This document shows, piece after piece, positions 7,577 to 16,687 of a stretch of 64,000 bases of DNA. The translations under genes were made by a program, and so were the position numbers. The stretch is from Verrucomicrobium sp. (GTDB lineage: Bacteria > Verrucomicrobiota > Verrucomicrobiia > Methylacidiphilales > UBA1321): contig JAFIGT010000033.1 of assembly GCA_017849585.1 (NCBI GenBank), forward strand, positions 1 through 64,000, in the 5' to 3' direction. How positions within the stretch are numbered: the stretch's first letter is position 1; each line of letters begins with the position of its first letter. The notes under the pieces were generated by a model. The model did not search any database and was not told where the DNA came from. It saw nothing but the letters and a program-made list of their open reading frames with translations.

Positions 7577-8764
7577 ATGGCGAAAGTCGTCATTGAAAAC
7601 CTGTACAAAATTTATTCGGGCGAAAAGGGCAGAGAAGTTACTGCCGTCGACAACGCGAATCTCGTCATCCAGGACCGCGAATTCGTCGTCCTCGTCGGCC
7701 CCTCCGGTTGCGGCAAATCCACCACTCTGCGCATGATCGCCGGCCTCGAAGACATCACCAAGGGCGATATCTTCATCGACGATGTTCGTGTCAACGACGT
7801 CCCGCCCAAGGACCGCGATATCGCCATGGTCTTCCAGAACTACGCGCTCTACCCGCACATGACCGTCTACAAGAACATGGCGTTCGGGCTCGAGCTGCGC
7901 AAATTCCCCAAGGCGGAAATCGACAAACGCGTCCGCGACGCCGCCGCTATTCTCGGCCTCACCGACGACATGCTGGAGCGCAAACCCAAGGCCCTCTCCG
8001 GCGGCCAGCGTCAGCGCGTCGCCGTGGGTCGCGCCATCGTGCGCAAGCCCAAGGTCTTCCTCTTCGACGAACCGCTCTCCAATCTCGACGCGAAAATGCG
8101 CGTCCAGATGCGCACCGAAATTTCCAAGCTCCACACCCGCCTCGCCACCACCATGATCTACGTCACGCATGATCAGGTCGAAGCCATGACCATGGGCGAC
8201 CGTATCGTCGTGATGAAAGACGGCGTCATTCAGCAACAGGCGGCTCCGCTCGAAATCTACAACAACCCCGCCAACGCCTTCGTCGCCGGATTCATCGGTA
8301 GTCCCGCCATGAATTTCCTCAATGGCACCATAGTAGAAAAAAGCGGCGATCTCTACTTCGCGGAAGACAGCGCGGCCAATGGTGCCCTGCTGAAACTTGA
8401 ACCTGAACAAGCCCGCAAGGCCGATGCGTACCTCGGTCGTTCCGTTATCTTCGGCATTCGCCCGGAAGATCTGCAGGACCGCCTCTACGTCGCCAACTCC
8501 GATCCCGGCCACACCTTCAGCGTCACCGTGGAAGTCATCGAACCGATGGGGGCCGAGACTTACCTCTACCTCACCACTGGGGCGCACAGTCTCATCTCCC
8601 GCTCGCAGGTGCAACTCAAGGTCGAGGTTAACAGCACCATTGAGCTCGTTGCCAACATCAAGCGTGCGCACCTCTTCGACGCCGCTCGCAAATCCGATTT
8701 TGCCAAGCCCAATGGTGAACTCGATACGGACAAGTGGCACGCCGCTTGTCCGTTGATTTTCTAA
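7577..8764 (+). CDS. Sugar ABC transporter ATP-binding protein (MalK/UgpC/MsmX type)
   Basis: 395 residues from ATG 7577 with an AAGGA ribosome site. It contains Walker A GPSGCGKST (about residue 41), Q-loop, signature LSGGQRQRVAVGRA (about 138), Walker B VFLFDEPLSNLD and a switch His in VTHDQ, then a C-terminal TOBE/MOP-like regulatory region of about 150 residues. Length and order match the ATPases that energise CUT1 sugar importers. No permease or binding-protein gene is adjacent, so it probably serves transporters encoded elsewhere, as MsmX does in Bacillus. Its position behind a polysaccharide lyase suggests uptake of oligosaccharides. The stop codon lies within an 8-bp inverted repeat (8763-8800). 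Confidence 0.93.
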   Translation: MAKVVIENLYKIYSGEKGREVTAVDNANLVIQDREFVVLVGPSGCGKSTTLRMIAGLEDITKGDIFIDDVRVNDVPPKDRDIAMVFQNYALYPHMTVYKNMAFGLELRKFPKAEIDKRVRDAAAILGLTDDMLERKPKALSGGQRQRVAVGRAIVRKPKVFLFDEPLSNLDAKMRVQMRTEISKLHTRLATTMIYVTHDQVEAMTMGDRIVVMKDGVIQQQAAPLEIYNNPANAFVAGFIGSPAMNFLNGTIVEKSGDLYFAEDSAANGALLKLEPEQARKADAYLGRSVIFGIRPEDLQDRLYVANSDPGHTFSVTVEVIEPMGAETYLYLTTGAHSLISRSQVQLKVEVNSTIELVANIKRAHLFDAARKSDFAKPNGELDTDKWHAACPLIF

Positions 8765-8800
8765 GAGCCTGTTTCCGAAAAGATCGTAGACTGGCTCTTA
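8763..8800 (+). terminator. Inverted repeat overlapping the ABC gene stop
   Basis: taagagcc (8763-8770) and ggctctta (8793-8800) are perfect complements, with the TAA stop in the left arm. No long T-run follows. The same taagagcc string occurs at the stop of the giant gene (16491 region), so it may be a recurring 3'-end element. Confidence 0.4.
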
Positions 8801-9101
8801 GGCGAGACGTCACGTTTCCCAGCGTGATACTGCGCCTCGCGCGTCATGCAAAGAGGGAATCCGGTCGATAATTGAGCGCACTTCCTATACTTAATAAGTA
8901 CACTTTTAAGTATAGAAAAAGACAGAACCTGTTATTTCGATCGTAGAGAATCCATATATAAGATTTTTTTTCATCATCTTATAAGGGGTAATAACTGAGT
9001 TGTAGATACGTAATTGCTTGGTGAAGCCATGGAGAAGGGTATATTCGACTCCTTTGGTGAAGAAAAATTAATCTGCATAATAACTCAAGTGGGGGGGCTA
9101 A
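8765..9101 (+). promoter_or_regulatory. Long AT-rich leader before the giant surface protein
   Basis: 337 bp without a gene. It holds a 10-bp inverted repeat ctatacttaa/ttaagtatag (8885-8894 and 8906-8915), a second 7-bp repeat tataaga/tcttata (8957-8963 and 8977-8983) around a T8 tract, a repeated ttggtgaag (about 9020 and 9054), and a poly-G ggggggg at 9092-9098 directly before the ATG. It is likely to contain the promoter and a structured leader. No known riboswitch is recognised. Confidence 0.5.
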
Positions 9102-12100
9102 ATGAAACAGCAGGAAACGCCATTTCGGCGCATGGATAGTTTGTCGCATCGTATTGCAAATTCCATTTTACTTTTATTGATGATGTTTTGGCAGTTGAGC
9201 CCGGCATTGGTTTATGCCAACCCTACGGACGGGACGATTATCGCGGGCAGCGGATCGATTAGCGCGAGCGGCAATACGGTCACGGTGACGCAGAATAGCC
9301 AGTACATGATCACCAACTGGCAGTCATTCTCGATTGCCCACGGAGAGCTGACGAAGTTCCTGCAACCCGGAGCCAGCAGCGCGGTGCTGAACCGGGTGAC
9401 GGGCGGAAGTCTGTCGGAGATTTACGGGACGCTGCAGGGCAATGGACAGATTTTTCTCGTCAATCCCAACGGCATCGTGATTGGACCCACGGGCGTGATC
9501 AACGCGTCGAACATCATCATGTCGACACTGGATGTGGACAACAACCAGTTCATGTCGGGAGGGAAACTGAATTTTGTCGGTGACTCGAATGCATCTGTAA
9601 TCAATCGCGGTAAGATCAACGCCATCGGCGGCAACGTCTATATGATGGCGGCGCAGGTGGTCAACGAAGGCACGATCGACGCTCCCCACGGCGTGGTCGG
9701 TTTGGCAGGCGCGAAGAATGTGATTTTGCAGCAGGAAGGTGACGAGCGCCTTTTCATTGCCACGACGAGCAGCGGTTCGGTGAGCAATACAGGTGCGATC
9801 ACGGCGGCCCAAGTCGAACTCAAAGCAGCGGGCGGCAATGCCTATGCCTTGGCAATCAATAACGGCGGCACCATCCGCGCTATTGGCACGAGTACGCTAA
9901 AGGGGCGTGTATTGTTGATAGGTTCCGGCACGACGAAGAACACGGGTACGATCACCGCGAAGAACGTCGACGACAAGGGTGGCTACATCGAGACGAGCGG
10001 CGATGCGCTGCAGATTTCGGGAACGATTTACACGGGTGAGGGCGGCGAATGGTTCCTCGATCCGCTGGAGTTGGATAATGGCATTTTGGGTACTACAGAC
10101 GTGGCCATTTCCACGTTGCAGAATTCACTAAACGTTGGAACGAACGTCAAGGAGTTCGCGACGTCAGCCATTCGTTTGACGGAAAATCTGACATGGACGA
10201 GTTCGGCAACGCTCACGCTCACTTGCTTGGGCAGTATCACGCTCAACGGTGATATCACCGCCACGAATGGAACGCTGGATCTCCAGGCCAAAAATCTCTT
10301 GGGAACAGATCAAACGATCAACGGCAATCGCGCCATCAACGTCGGTACGTTTAAGCTTTCTTCGGGAAACTGGGTGCAGAACGGTTCCTCTTTGCCGTCC
10401 TTTTACGCGCGTGATTTTCAGATAGGTTCGAGCGCAAGCTTCTTGCGTGCCCTTGGTGGTAGTGGCAGTAGTTCCAATCCGTACAAGATTACCGACATCT
10501 ACGGATTGCAGGGAATCAATGGGACGCTTATCGACCAGAATTTTGTATTGGTAAATAACATCGATGGGCGCGGCACGATGTACTGGAACGGCGGCAAAGG
10601 TTTCGATCCAATCGGCAGCAGCACGATCGGTTCCCGCTTTCTTGGTACTTTTGATGGTGCGGGGTATACGGTTGAGGGTCTTACAATAAATCGTGCTTCG
10701 GAAGATTACGTGGGGTTGTTCGCTTATATTGCCACGGGTTTAAGTACTGGTACGGTCAAGAATGTTGGACTGACGAACGCTTCCATCACGGGCAAGACGC
10801 TGGTCGGCGGCATTGCGGGCTACAGTAACGGTTCCGTCAGCGGGGTGTATGTCACCGGACGGGTCACCGGCACGGGCTCCGTCGGTGGTTTGATCGGCTA
10901 TAATAATGGCGACCTCGCTAAATCGTATGCCACGGTGACGGTCAGTTCCACGGGTAACAATGTCGGTGGGCTGGTTGGTTACAACTCGGGTACGATCTCT
11001 GAGTCTTATGCGAATGGCTCTGTAGCGGGGAATAATTATGTCGGTGGGCTGGTTGGTTACAATTACCGCGCTACGATCAAGGATTCGTATTCGCTGGCTC
11101 CGGTCACGGGTAATTCCTACGTCGGTGGCTTGCTCGGGTACAATGACTCAGCCTTGCTGAGCCGGGGTACGGTCAGTGGTGTTTTTGCCACGGGGGCAGT
11201 CGTCGGTAACAGTAATGTGGGCGGCTTGGTTGGTTACAATTCCAACTACTCCACGGTTAAGAACTCGTACTGGGACAGCACCACGACCGGAAAATCCTCG
11301 GCCTACGGCACGAATAATGGCACCAGTAACAACGTCAACAGCGTGACCAGTTCGACGGCCTACGATAAGGCCAGCTATGGCAATCTCGGCTCATGGGTGC
11401 AAATCTCGGGGAATTACTACAAGACCTCCGATAGCAAGTGGTTCATGATCCAGGGTTCGACCCGTCCGTTCCTGATTTCGGAATGGTCGAGCAAGATCGT
11501 CAACGCGCACCAGCTCCAGCTCGCCAGCTACGCGCTCGGCAGTAGTTACACGCTCGGTACGAACATCAGCCTCGATGAATTGACCCGGTCTGCGGGCATG
11601 TGGAATATCGCCACCGGTTTTTCGCCTATTGGTGATTACAGCAGCACGGCCAATAAATTCAGCGGCTCTTTCAATGGCAACAGCTATTCGATCAGTGGTC
11701 TCATCGTCAAGGGTCGGAGCGCGTCGTCCTATTCCGGTTTATTTGGCTATCTGACAGGCACGGTCAGCAATTTGCAGCTGAGTGCGGTTTCCATCTCGGG
11801 TTATTCGTCGGGGTATACAGGTGGCATCGCCGGGTATTCGACGGGGACAATCTCCAACAGTGCCATACTCAGCGGATCGGTCAGCGGCTCCATGGATGCC
11901 GGTGGTTTGGTTGGCTATAATCAGGGCACGATTGCCAATAGTTCGAATGCGGCCACGGTCACGGGTTCGACCTATATTGGCGGTATCGCGGGCGAAAATT
12001 CGGGTACGCTCAGCAGCGTGGTGAATTCAGGGGCTGTAAAGGGATCAAATTATGTCGGCGGTGGGGTTGGCTACAACTCCGGTACGCTGTCCGGCAGTGT

Positions 12101-15100
12101 CAATAGTGCCACCGTTACGGGGTCCACCTATATCGGCGGCATTGTCGGTAATAATGGCGGAACTGTTGGCAGTGTGACGAATTCTGGTTCTGTAGTCGGG
12201 CTCTCCGGGTCCACCTATGTCGGCGGTTTGATTGGTTGGAATACGGGCACGGTGACTTATAGTTTCAATTTCGGCACGGTCACCGGATCCTCGTATATTG
12301 GTGGTATCGCGGGTTGGAATGGTGGCGTGATTTCCACGGCGACCAACACGGCCTCGTACATCGTCGGGACGACCTATGCGGGCGGTTTAATTGGTTACAA
12401 TACCGGCACGCTCAGCGGCTCGCTTGGCAGTATATCGAATTATAATTACGCCAATGTTTACGGCGCCAGTGCGGTGGGCGGTATTGCGGGATACAATAGT
12501 GGTTTCATTCGTAGCGCCGCCAATGCGGGCGCTACAGTTACGGCTTCGACGAACTATGCGGGCGGCGTTGTCGGATATAATACCGGTACGATTTCTTCCA
12601 GTGTGAACTCTTCCTCCCTGCTGTTGACGGGAGTCGATTCTGCGGGCGGCATCGCGGGCTATAACAGTGGACGGGTCGAGAACAGTACCAACTCCGGGAC
12701 GATCAGCGTCACCCAGTCGAATAAGATCGGTGGCGTGGTGGGCTACAATAATGGGGGCACAGTCACTAATAGCGCCAATCTTGCGGCCTTGACCGCGACG
12801 GGCGGAACTTCCATCGGTGGCTTGGTAGGACACAACCTTTCTGGAGTCGTTTCAAGCTCCTTCAATAACGCCGCACTCACCGTCACGGGCGCGAACAATG
12901 TCGGCGGACTCATTGGTTATCAGGAGGAGAGCGGGTCCTTGCGCCAGAGCGCCAATTCGGCTTCCGGAACGATTGTTACGGTGGGTTCGAACTACGTCGG
13001 CGGAGCCGTTGGCTACAATAAAGGATCGGTCAGTTCCACGACCAATGCAGGAGTGGTTTCCTCGACCGGCTCTGTTAGTGGCGGTGTGATCGGTTTCAAT
13101 GACGGTGCGAATTTGACGGACTTGGTGAATTTGGCCGATGTCAGCGGCGTGGATAACGTCGGCGGCGTTGTGGGCTTAAGTCGAAATGGCAACATCAGCC
13201 AATCGTCGAACAGCGGCAAGATTACGGCCACTGGTCAGATCGCGGGTGGTATTGCCGGATTCTTCCAAAATGGTTCCATCAGTGGCGCGATCAATACGGG
13301 TTCCGTCCGGGGCACTTCCAACGTCGGTGGACTAGCAGGATTTGCCCAAGCCGCCTGGATCGAAAACAGCTCCAATCAGGGCGGCAGCGTTCAGGCAACA
13401 GGAAGTAGTGTGGGTGGTGTGGTGGGCAGTATGTCCAGTAGCACGCTGAAGAGCGTCAGCAACAGCGGCTCAGTCAGCGGTTCCGGTACCGTGGGTGGTA
13501 TCGTCGGAGGGGCCAGTTCCAGCACAATCAGCCTAAGCGTGAATTCAGGTCAGGTATCGGGCACGACTGATTATGTCGGCGGTATCGTCGGTTCCTTCGG
13601 GGGCGGATATCTCTACGGTTCCTACAACACGGGCAGCGTCAGTGGTGCTAACTATATCGGCGGTTTGATTGGGAATGGCAACAATTCCACTGTGGATACC
13701 AGCAGCAACAGCGGAACGGTGACGGCCACGGGCAGCTACGCTGGCGGTATCGTCGGCTATCTCTATGGCAATTCTACCCTGAGCGGCAGTCAGAACCAGG
13801 GAGTGGTCAATGGTACAAGTTATGTCGGCGGCCTTGTGGGCATGGCTTCCCAATCATCCGTCCAGCTCAGCGGCAATACCGGTGCGGTTACAGCCTCCGG
13901 CAGCTATGCGGGCGGTTTGGTGGGTTGGAATGAAGCGAGCTCGATCATTAATAGTTCCAATTCTGGAACGGTCAGCGGTGTGGACTATGTCGGCGGCATC
14001 GCCGGGATGAACACCAACAGCACGCCTATCACCTCGGTGGTGAATGCTTCTACTGGAACCGTTACAGGTCGCAACAATACGGGCGGTCTCATTGGCTGGA
14101 ATAACGGCGGCAGCGTCGTGAATAGCTCCAATGCGGCGGTCGTCAATGGCAAGAACCGCGTGGGCGGTTTGATCGGTCATGCGGAAGCCAATACCGAGAT
14201 CCGCTCCAGCAGTAACAGCGGCACGGTCACTGGAACCGGCAATAATGTCGGTGGTTTGGTCGGTTGGCTGGTGGACGGTACGATTACCTCCAGCCAGAAT
14301 TTCGGCGCGGTCAGTGGCGTCGATTATATCGGTGGTTTGGCCGGACGCGTCGTGACGAGCACGATCTCATCCAGCACCAATGCGGCGAACGTGACTGGTA
14401 CGCAATATGTTGGCGGTCTGGTTGGTGATATCTATTCCAACAGCCGCCTCACCGATTCCATCAACCGATCGACAGCGGTCATCACGGGATCGACCTATGT
14501 GGGCGGTGTGGCGGGTGCGAGCAAGAACAGCAAGATTATTTCCAGCACCAACAGTGGCAGCGTGGTGGGCCTTGTCGGCAGCTCTTATGTGGGCGGCATC
14601 GTCGGATCCAACAACGGAACCATTCGCGACGGTTATAATGACGGCACGGTGACCGGCAGCACGCTTGTCGGTGGCATTGCCGGTCTCAATCAAGCGGCGG
14701 GAACCATCACCAACAGCACGAATCTCGGCGCGATCACCGGATCGTCCAAGGTGGGCGGAGTGGCTGGGGAAAATCAGAACGAGATTGTGGATGTGACGAA
14801 TAAAGGCGTGGTAACCGGCACCGGTAGTTACACGGGTGGCATCGCGGGCTTGAATTCGGGTACGATCAACCTGAGCCGCAATCGGGAAACGGTGGACGGC
14901 GTCGATCGGGTGGGTGGTATTGCGGGTGAAAACACCGGCAGCATCACCAACAGCACTAATGCGGCTCGTATCGTTGGAACGGGTTCCTATGTGGGCGGCA
15001 TTGCCGGCGTCAATGATGGCGGCACGCTCGACAACGTCACCAACAAGGCCAAGGTGGCCGGAGCTCATTATGTCGGTGGTGTGGCGGGCCTCAGCCTGAA

Positions 15101-16493
15101 CCGCGGCTCGATTCTTAACAGCACGAACTCCGCGATTGTCATGGGAACGGAGACGAATTCATCGTATATCGGTGGCATCGTTGGTTCGGCGAAAAGCACC
15201 ACGCTCCGGGATCTCTTCAATACCGGTACCGTCAGCGGTTATGCCTCAGTGGGTGGTATTGCTGGTCAAATTATTAACGGCACCCTCCGCAATCTGACCA
15301 ATGCGGGAGTCATCATAGGCGCGAACAGCGTGGGCGGTATAGCGGGACAGGTTGAAAACGCCAGTATCTCGTTGAGCCAGAATACGGGATCGGTTGACGG
15401 CCAAATCGATGTTGGTGGCCTTGCTGGTCTCCTCTTTGCTTCCACGGTTGACCAGAGCTCCTCTACAGGGACCGTATCTGGAAAAACCAACGTCGGCGGC
15501 CTGGTGGGACGGGCGATGACGGCCAGCCGGATTACCAACTCTTCAGTCAGTGGTGCCGTGATCGGCGCACTCAGCGATGTCATGGCCATTGGCGGCTTGG
15601 TTGGTCTCAATGAAGTCAGCACCATCAGCAGTTCCTTCGCCGCAGGCAAGGTTAGCAGCGGTTCGGGATCGGCGGTGGGTGGACTGGTCGGTTTGAATAA
15701 TGGCGGCAGTATAGAAAAGAGCGGCGCGACCGGAGCCGTCGAAACTCAGGCGGACTATGTGGGCGGCCTGATCGGCGTGAACAAATCGAGTGCGACCATC
15801 TCCCAAGCCTACGCCACCGGTTCCGTCACCGGAGCAACCCATGTGGGCGGCTTTGCTGGTGCCAACATCTGGGGCGCGATCATCTCCGACGCTTATGCCA
15901 TGGGCGCGGTGAGTGCCAGTGGCACGGTTGGCGGATTTGTCGGTTCCAACTCAGGCACCATCCAGAACGCCTACAGCGTCGGCACGGTAACCGGAAGCAC
16001 TGTTGTGGGCGGCTTTGCCGGGTATAATACCGGTACCGTCAGCAGCAGCTTCTGGGACTTCCAATCCTCCGGCAAGACCAATGCGGTGGGATCTGGCAGC
16101 GCGACGGGCATCGCCAAGACGCCGACGCTCTATATGCGCGAGAAGAGCACCTTCACCGCCCAGGGATGGGACTTCACGACCATCTGGACTAACTACATCG
16201 TCGGTGACACTGGCAAGAACAAGGGCTACCCCTTCTTCGCGTGGCAGAACCTGCCCATCGAACCGATCAATCCGGCACCTCCAGTTCCGGTGGACCCAGT
16301 CGTCTATAACCTCGACGAATTGAACAGCCTGTTCAATTCGTATGATGCGTTCCAACGCGCCATCGTCTGGTACCAGTCGAATCTCGACAGTCGCTACGTC
16401 AACGGAAGGGGAGGTCAGCTCATCTTCCAACGGGGAGCGCTGATGAATCAGGGCGGCAACTTTATGGCTCGCGGATCGAGTTGGGATCTCTAA
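9102..16493 (+). CDS. Giant TPS-domain, GLUG-repeat surface protein
   Basis: 2463 residues. Residues 1-40 form an extended signal peptide (ILLLLMMFWQLSPALVYA). It is followed by a filamentous-haemagglutinin/TPS secretion domain with VLNRVTGG and the hallmark NPNGIVIGPTG (about 122-132). After a beta-helix-like spacer come GLUG repeats (consensus VGGLVGYNSGTISN, about 25-30 residues each): about 6 in block 1 (residues about 560-725) and about 52 in block 2 (about 875-2320). Each block ends in a YWD/FWD-type segment. The C-terminus (about 120 residues, containing FARGSSW-like MARGSSWDL) has no evident anchor. TPS proteins are exported by a TpsB (FhaC-like) outer-membrane partner, and none is in this window. 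The likely role is adhesion, self-association or surface coating. The repeats diverge at codon level, arguing against recent expansion. Confidence 0.9.
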   Translation: MKQQETPFRRMDSLSHRIANSILLLLMMFWQLSPALVYANPTDGTIIAGSGSISASGNTVTVTQNSQYMITNWQSFSIAHGELTKFLQPGASSAVLNRVTGGSLSEIYGTLQGNGQIFLVNPNGIVIGPTGVINASNIIMSTLDVDNNQFMSGGKLNFVGDSNASVINRGKINAIGGNVYMMAAQVVNEGTIDAPHGVVGLAGAKNVILQQEGDERLFIATTSSGSVSNTGAITAAQVELKAAGGNAYALAINNGGTIRAIGTSTLKGRVLLIGSGTTKNTGTITAKNVDDKGGYIETSGDALQISGTIYTGEGGEWFLDPLELDNGILGTTDVAISTLQNSLNVGTNVKEFATSAIRLTENLTWTSSATLTLTCLGSITLNGDITATNGTLDLQAKNLLGTDQTINGNRAINVGTFKLSSGNWVQNGSSLPSFYARDFQIGSSASFLRALGGSGSSSNPYKITDIYGLQGINGTLIDQNFVLVNNIDGRGTMYWNGGKGFDPIGSSTIGSRFLGTFDGAGYTVEGLTINRASEDYVGLFAYIATGLSTGTVKNVGLTNASITGKTLVGGIAGYSNGSVSGVYVTGRVTGTGSVGGLIGYNNGDLAKSYATVTVSSTGNNVGGLVGYNSGTISESYANGSVAGNNYVGGLVGYNYRATIKDSYSLAPVTGNSYVGGLLGYNDSALLSRGTVSGVFATGAVVGNSNVGGLVGYNSNYSTVKNSYWDSTTTGKSSAYGTNNGTSNNVNSVTSSTAYDKASYGNLGSWVQISGNYYKTSDSKWFMIQGSTRPFLISEWSSKIVNAHQLQLASYALGSSYTLGTNISLDELTRSAGMWNIATGFSPIGDYSSTANKFSGSFNGNSYSISGLIVKGRSASSYSGLFGYLTGTVSNLQLSAVSISGYSSGYTGGIAGYSTGTISNSAILSGSVSGSMDAGGLVGYNQGTIANSSNAATVTGSTYIGGIAGENSGTLSSVVNSGAVKGSNYVGGGVGYNSGTLSGSVNSATVTGSTYIGGIVGNNGGTVGSVTNSGSVVGLSGSTYVGGLIGWNTGTVTYSFNFGTVTGSSYIGGIAGWNGGVISTATNTASYIVGTTYAGGLIGYNTGTLSGSLGSISNYNYANVYGASAVGGIAGYNSGFIRSAANAGATVTASTNYAGGVVGYNTGTISSSVNSSSLLLTGVDSAGGIAGYNSGRVENSTNSGTISVTQSNKIGGVVGYNNGGTVTNSANLAALTATGGTSIGGLVGHNLSGVVSSSFNNAALTVTGANNVGGLIGYQEESGSLRQSANSASGTIVTVGSNYVGGAVGYNKGSVSSTTNAGVVSSTGSVSGGVIGFNDGANLTDLVNLADVSGVDNVGGVVGLSRNGNISQSSNSGKITATGQIAGGIAGFFQNGSISGAINTGSVRGTSNVGGLAGFAQAAWIENSSNQGGSVQATGSSVGGVVGSMSSSTLKSVSNSGSVSGSGTVGGIVGGASSSTISLSVNSGQVSGTTDYVGGIVGSFGGGYLYGSYNTGSVSGANYIGGLIGNGNNSTVDTSSNSGTVTATGSYAGGIVGYLYGNSTLSGSQNQGVVNGTSYVGGLVGMASQSSVQLSGNTGAVTASGSYAGGLVGWNEASSIINSSNSGTVSGVDYVGGIAGMNTNSTPITSVVNASTGTVTGRNNTGGLIGWNNGGSVVNSSNAAVVNGKNRVGGLIGHAEANTEIRSSSNSGTVTGTGNNVGGLVGWLVDGTITSSQNFGAVSGVDYIGGLAGRVVTSTISSSTNAANVTGTQYVGGLVGDIYSNSRLTDSINRSTAVITGSTYVGGVAGASKNSKIISSTNSGSVVGLVGSSYVGGIVGSNNGTIRDGYNDGTVTGSTLVGGIAGLNQAAGTITNSTNLGAITGSSKVGGVAGENQNEIVDVTNKGVVTGTGSYTGGIAGLNSGTINLSRNRETVDGVDRVGGIAGENTGSITNSTNAARIVGTGSYVGGIAGVNDGGTLDNVTNKAKVAGAHYVGGVAGLSLNRGSILNSTNSAIVMGTETNSSYIGGIVGSAKSTTLRDLFNTGTVSGYASVGGIAGQIINGTLRNLTNAGVIIGANSVGGIAGQVENASISLSQNTGSVDGQIDVGGLAGLLFASTVDQSSSTGTVSGKTNVGGLVGRAMTASRITNSSVSGAVIGALSDVMAIGGLVGLNEVSTISSSFAAGKVSSGSGSAVGGLVGLNNGGSIEKSGATGAVETQADYVGGLIGVNKSSATISQAYATGSVTGATHVGGFAGANIWGAIISDAYAMGAVSASGTVGGFVGSNSGTIQNAYSVGTVTGSTVVGGFAGYNTGTVSSSFWDFQSSGKTNAVGSGSATGIAKTPTLYMREKSTFTAQGWDFTTIWTNYIVGDTGKNKGYPFFAWQNLPIEPINPAPPVPVDPVVYNLDELNSLFNSYDAFQRAIVWYQSNLDSRYVNGRGGQLIFQRGALMNQGGNFMARGSSWDL

Positions 16494-16511
16494 GAGCCAG
16501 TTACGAGGAAG

Positions 16512-16545
16512 CGCCGTCTGGGATTTGACGGCGACTCTTGTTGTT
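16512..16545 (+). terminator. Terminator-like hairpin after the giant gene
   Basis: cgccgtc (16512-16518) and gacggcg (16527-16533) form a perfect 7-bp GC-rich stem with a T-containing loop, followed by the T-rich ctcttgttgtt. A second perfect 10-bp hairpin gtcgcgtatt/aatacgcgac lies at 16551-16576. Together they isolate the giant gene from the gene at 16688. Confidence 0.55.
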
Positions 16546-16550
16546 CGTCG

Positions 16551-16576
16551 GTCGCGTATTGGTTTCAATACGCGAC
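16551..16576. repeat. 10-bp perfect hairpin
   Basis: gtcgcgtatt (16551-16560), ggtttc, aatacgcgac (16567-16576). It lies between the first terminator-like hairpin and the next CDS and may be a second terminator or a protein site. Confidence 0.5.
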
Positions 16577-16687
16577 CTCCCCACGCCACCAGAGTGTGAC
16601 GCTATATCGAGTGTATTAGGTATTATTACAAGACCTATCAGGCCGATTAATCTTGAGCTGTGGCAGCGAACTGCCAAAAATGTCCCC

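Noticed and set aside
7511-8740. 409-codon open frame opposite the ABC ATPase gene
   Set aside because: Shadow of the ATPase; it has no motifs and an implausible Glu/Gly/Val/Asp composition.
10795-16050. Regular repeats that at first glance resemble a CRISPR or satellite array
   Set aside because: The periodicity is in the protein (GLUG units of about 25-30 residues); DNA units diverge, vary in length and stay in frame through one gene.
16538-16687. 50-residue N-terminal extension of the secreted protein at 16688
   Set aside because: It would translate a perfect hairpin and place the signal peptide internally; ATG 16688 gives a normal secreted protein.
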